Assembly: GCF_003003885.1 (NCBI RefSeq)
Contig: NZ_PVWN01000003.1
Span: forward strand, 1-64,000
DNA from: Chlorogloea sp. CCALA 695
Lineage (GTDB): Bacteria; Cyanobacteriota; Cyanobacteriia; Cyanobacteriales; Chroococcidiopsidaceae
Length of the DNA stretch: 64,000 bases
Direction: 5' to 3'
The position numbers and the translations under genes were made by a program. This document shows positions 61,110 through 64,000 of this stretch, piece after piece (within the stretch, counting starts at the first letter, position 1; the number at the start of each line of letters is the position of its first letter). A model generated the notes under the pieces. That model did not search any database and was not told the DNA's origin. It saw only the letters and a program-made list of their open reading frames with translations.

Positions 61110-63276
61110 GCCTTTCTGCCAACAAATTGACAATAAATCGATGAATATTAGATGCTAGGAGGGGATCTTTTGCTTCAATTTGCGTAAACGCTTCTGTAGC
61201 CAGAAAATACACAGTGCTTGGTTTATCAGCAACAACAGATGCCATCCTCTGGGTTTTGCGATAAAGACCCATTTCGCCAATTGTATTACCAACGGTATAG
61301 GTACGAATGCGCTTAGTTTGTCCCTCGCCCAGTTCTAGCACTACACTTACTTGCCCCGATCCAATAAAATATAAGCCGTCAAAGGGATCGCCTTGCCGAA
61401 ACAGATGTTCCCCCGCAGCTAGTTGACGAACTTCAAGACAGTTCATTAGGCGATCGACTTGTTTTGGGTCGGCAAAATCTGATTCCAAGTGTTCGTGCAG
61501 ACTTCGCTCTTTTAACTGACTTAAACTGCTCGTTTGCAGAATTTGTTGTTCGCACCATTCCAGCCCCCGATCCAAGTCAGCAAAAACATGACAGAAAGGA
61601 TCGTCAGCTTCTAAACATTCTCCCTGCTGCAACAGTTGCATCGCGTCTGGTGACAAATTAGTAAACAACACGTGAATCTGCTTTTGGGTTGCAACTTGCT
61701 TAAGTTTGGCAAAACTAAGGACGGCTGAAGCATCAAGTCCGCTTACCAAACGAAAGTCTAAGACTACAAATTTAACTTCTTTGGCGGCAGAATCGTCAAT
61801 GCGACTTCGGATCTGATTAAGTAATTTATTCGCCGTCCCAAAAAAGATTAATCCTTGCAATTCTAGGATAAAAGTTTGCTCTCCTTCTACTTGCAAGATG
61901 TCCGTTTCCTCGGAAGTCCTCATCACATTACTATTGTGATAATCACCAGAACTAGCGCGTTTTGTAATCGTCAAACGACTATAACTGACCACAAATAGCA
62001 CGATCGCGGCAATTAATCCGACTCCAATACCCTGAAGATAGCCTAGCGTTGCAGTTACGAGGACAATCAGAACGATAGTCGCGTAATCTGAGCGCGAAAA
62101 TTTGAACCATCCTCGATAGAGCCATTCATAAAAGAATTCTATTCCCAGTAGCAGTGGAATTCCCACCAAAATTAATTTAGGAATGTACGATAGCAGCGCC
62201 GCGCCACCCAATAGCATTGCTAGGCAAATACCAGCGACTAACCCACCTGCAAGGCGACTGCTTGCCCCTAAATTGCGAGAAAGCGTGTTCTCTGCCACAC
62301 TGCCAAAGCCGCCGATACCGCCACCTATTCCCGACGCGATCGTGCCAGTTCCAGCAACTTTTAACTCGTGATTAAGATCCAAATCCCGCCCCGCTAGTAA
62401 CTCAATTCCGTTCGCATTCAGCAACAGCGCCATAGAATCGACCAGCCAGAGTGCTGCTATACTTGGAATTTGCCTAGTAACAACACTCCAATCCGCTCCA
62501 CCCAATGACTGGAATGTACCAAATTTATAAAGACCTCCTGGAGCAATTTTCGCCAGCAGCAACCCTTGCTCCTGTGCCTGTGCAATTGGGGTTCCCGTTA
62601 TTGCCAACCCCACATAAAACAGTGCAATCGAACCTATAATAATCCCAGGAATTACCAAAAAATGATCGATGCGGTGGGGAAGCGCAAACATGGCGATCGC
62701 AAAAATCAAAGCGGGAACCCACTGAAGCAAGACAATCGGCTGAAACAATGCCGAAATAGTGAAGTGGTGGTGATCGATGCCACTAATGGTATGAAATGCG
62801 CCTAAAACTAACAGCGCTCCTGTTCCTGCCAAAAAGCCACCCACAACCGGATAGGGAATAAACCGGACAAATCCACCCAGCTTAAACTGTCCTAAAGCTA
62901 GAAAAATGATGCCGCTACCTACTGTGTAGACAATAATCGTGGCTGTTACTGTAAACAGCTTGTCCTCAAACGCAGCGTTGGGCATCTGCTCAAAGATTTG
63001 GCGAGCCACCAGACTCAGAACCGGAATGCTAGGCTCTGAAACCGTCGCCACAATTGGGGAATAGTAACTCAAGCAAGTAGCGATCGCACTCACAACGGTC
63101 GCACTAAATATAATCAGCCCGATCCCGGATGGCGCGGCGCTTGCGAGTTCCCCAGAGAAAATTACTGTCCCGAAGGAGGCGGCGGTAATAACGATTAATA
63201 GTCCCATAGTCGCGCCTGAAATCAGATTCAAGACGAGGGGGTTTGCAGCAGGTTTGGAATGCGCTATTTTAGACAC
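61063..63276 (-). CDS. SulP-family anion transporter with STAS and cyclic-nucleotide-binding domains
   Basis: 737 residues. The membrane part (about residues 15-430, 12 or more segments) has SulP features (FVRFIPYPVVGGFLAGTGAL, GGIGGFGSVAENTLSRNLGA). A STAS domain follows (VKFVVLDFRLVSGLDASAVLSFAKLKQ in two blocks), then a cNMP-binding domain (LRQL-type GEHLFRQGDPFDGLYFIGSG and IGEMGLYRKTQRMASV). This fusion is typical of cyanobacterial bicarbonate or sulfate transporter relatives and suggests regulation by cAMP. Substrate may be bicarbonate or sulfate. Confidence 0.92.
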   Translation of the reverse strand: MSKIAHSKPAANPLVLNLISGATMGLLIVITAASFGTVIFSGELASAAPSGIGLIIFSATVVSAIATCLSYYSPIVATVSEPSIPVLSLVARQIFEQMPNAAFEDKLFTVTATIIVYTVGSGIIFLALGQFKLGGFVRFIPYPVVGGFLAGTGALLVLGAFHTISGIDHHHFTISALFQPIVLLQWVPALIFAIAMFALPHRIDHFLVIPGIIIGSIALFYVGLAITGTPIAQAQEQGLLLAKIAPGGLYKFGTFQSLGGADWSVVTRQIPSIAALWLVDSMALLLNANGIELLAGRDLDLNHELKVAGTGTIASGIGGGIGGFGSVAENTLSRNLGASSRLAGGLVAGICLAMLLGGAALLSYIPKLILVGIPLLLGIEFFYEWLYRGWFKFSRSDYATIVLIVLVTATLGYLQGIGVGLIAAIVLFVVSYSRLTITKRASSGDYHNSNVMRTSEETDILQVEGEQTFILELQGLIFFGTANKLLNQIRSRIDDSAAKEVKFVVLDFRLVSGLDASAVLSFAKLKQVATQKQIHVLFTNLSPDAMQLLQQGECLEADDPFCHVFADLDRGLEWCEQQILQTSSLSQLKERSLHEHLESDFADPKQVDRLMNCLEVRQLAAGEHLFRQGDPFDGLYFIGSGQVSVVLELGEGQTKRIRTYTVGNTIGEMGLYRKTQRMASVVADKPSTVYFLATEAFTQIEAKDPLLASNIHRFIVNLLAERLNHREQELKNLLQSS

Positions 63277-63486
63277 TTTTTATAGAATTGCTGAATGTGA
63301 TAGGATTTTTAGATAACTTTTTCATATTACAAGAATTATCAACTCTGTTCGCGCTAAGTAGTAACGTTTCGTTCTGGCGTGACCTTAAAGGCTAGATCAG
63401 AAAAGTAAGGCTCTAGGTTTTGCTACTGCTTAGGCGCGCAACTTAAAGTTTGTTAATATTAAGCGGGTTGTCGGCAGCTTCTCACT

Positions 63487-64000
63487 ATGCAATTTCAATC
63501 AGCACTCGACTGGGCAAAGGAGCAAGTAGAATATCTTTTTCAATCTTTACTAAACGCCTTTAACATCAGTTTGTTCGCGTTTGGAGGAGAAAAATTTTCC
63601 TTTGGCTCGATTACAGAATTGATTGCTTGGGCGATCGCAGTTTTAGCGATCGCCGGGACGACGAAGCAACTACTAAAACAACGCATTCTGCCTTCCTTTG
63701 GCTTAGAAGTTGGCACGCGCGAATCGCTTTCAGCCATTACAAGCTATATCATTACGATTGTTGGCTTATTAATTGTTTTGCAAACGACGGGAATTAATCT
63801 TAGTTCTTTAGCCGTATTTGCAGGCGCGCTGGGAATCGGCTTCGGGATTGGCTTACAGAATTTAGCCAGTAACTTTATTAGTGGTCTAACTTTACTATTT
63901 GAACAACCAATCAAAGTAGGTGATTATGTTGAAGTCGATAAATTAGCCGGAACCGTTGAAAAAATCGCTATCCGCTCGACAACAATTCGTACTGTTAACG
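63487..64000 (+). CDS. MscS-type mechanosensitive channel, 3' end cut by window
   Basis: Starts at the ATG at 63487 and stays open to the window edge (171 codons). Three membrane helices are visible: SITELIAWAIAVLAIAG, ITSYIITIVGLLIVLQTTG and the pore helix LAVFAGALGIGFGIGLQNLA. The beta-domain starts at GLTLLFEQPIKVGDYVEVD. These are diagnostic of MscS-like channels that release solutes on hypo-osmotic shock. The C-terminus is not seen, so any extra domain is unknown. It is divergent from the SulP gene. Confidence 0.93.
   Translation, partial: MQFQSALDWAKEQVEYLFQSLLNAFNISLFAFGGEKFSFGSITELIAWAIAVLAIAGTTKQLLKQRILPSFGLEVGTRESLSAITSYIITIVGLLIVLQTTGINLSSLAVFAGALGIGFGIGLQNLASNFISGLTLLFEQPIKVGDYVEVDKLAGTVEKIAIRSTTIRTVN

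Overview
This is a cyanobacterial chromosome segment. The evidence is a psbA gene (photosystem II D1), a psaK gene (photosystem I), phylloquinone genes (menF, menA, menC), an omega-3 fatty-acid desaturase, two zinc-ribbon Ser/Thr kinases, a PEP-CTERM protein, a very large TamB-like protein, and a high density of the HIP1 octamer GCGATCGC on both strands. Base composition is moderately AT-rich. The genus cannot be fixed from the window alone.

Layout. 0-3 kb: two pieces of a HEAT-repeat gene on the minus strand, separated by an AraC-type regulator and a MAPEG membrane protein on the plus strand. 3-12 kb: alanine racemase, an HNH nuclease, psbA with a strong terminator, then small conserved cyanobacterial genes (CPXCG, DUF1499, a methyltransferase, YbjN), a lipoate-ligase-family protein, a CBS-containing site-2 protease and psaK. 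12-19 kb: trpF, the nirB-nirD assimilatory nitrite reductase operon, a Uma2 nuclease, an unidentified 297-residue protein and an oligopeptide-type ABC permease. 18-24 kb: menC and menA, divergent from menF, then DUF2141-proA, where a 37-bp tandem duplication covers the DUF2141 start codon.

24-32 kb: a multidrug/lipid-type ABC exporter, a decayed toxin-antitoxin zone (orphan AbrB/VapB antitoxin, stump of a PIN toxin, CHAT-protein tail fragment), an intact DUF433/DUF5615 toxin-antitoxin pair, and two tandem zinc-ribbon Ser/Thr kinases that share an unnamed C-terminal domain beyond the membrane. 31-36 kb: two rhodanese-like proteins lacking the catalytic cysteine, desB, a TPR protein and an orphan sugar-type permease. 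36-46 kb: accessory region with a frameshifted alpha/beta hydrolase fused through a palindromic repeat, a small membrane protein, an SGNH hydrolase, a secreted protein with C-x-PFGC repeats, a secreted ricin-type lectin with a recent internal duplication, an NB-ARC/WD40 (NLR-like) protein preceded by three 11-bp iterons, and a HAF/PEP-CTERM protein.

46-64 kb: mostly housekeeping. It holds TamB, DUF3110, murQ, a NurA nuclease, a HAD phosphatase, tRNA-Gln(UUG), a DJ-1/PfpI protein, a prohibitin/SPFH protein, mnmH, a CFA-synthase-like methyltransferase, arfB, an HD-domain protein, a SulP-STAS-cNMP transporter and the 5' part of an MscS channel cut by the window edge.

Genes are mostly single or in pairs. 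Several neighbours run tail to tail with overlapping 3' ends (near 10.1, 18.6, 22.3, 56.9 and 61.1 kb). A family of short palindromes built on AGAGACGTTGC is scattered between genes, and a second GC-rich repeat has inserted in frame inside two coding sequences. No CRISPR array, rRNA, intact transposase or prophage was seen.
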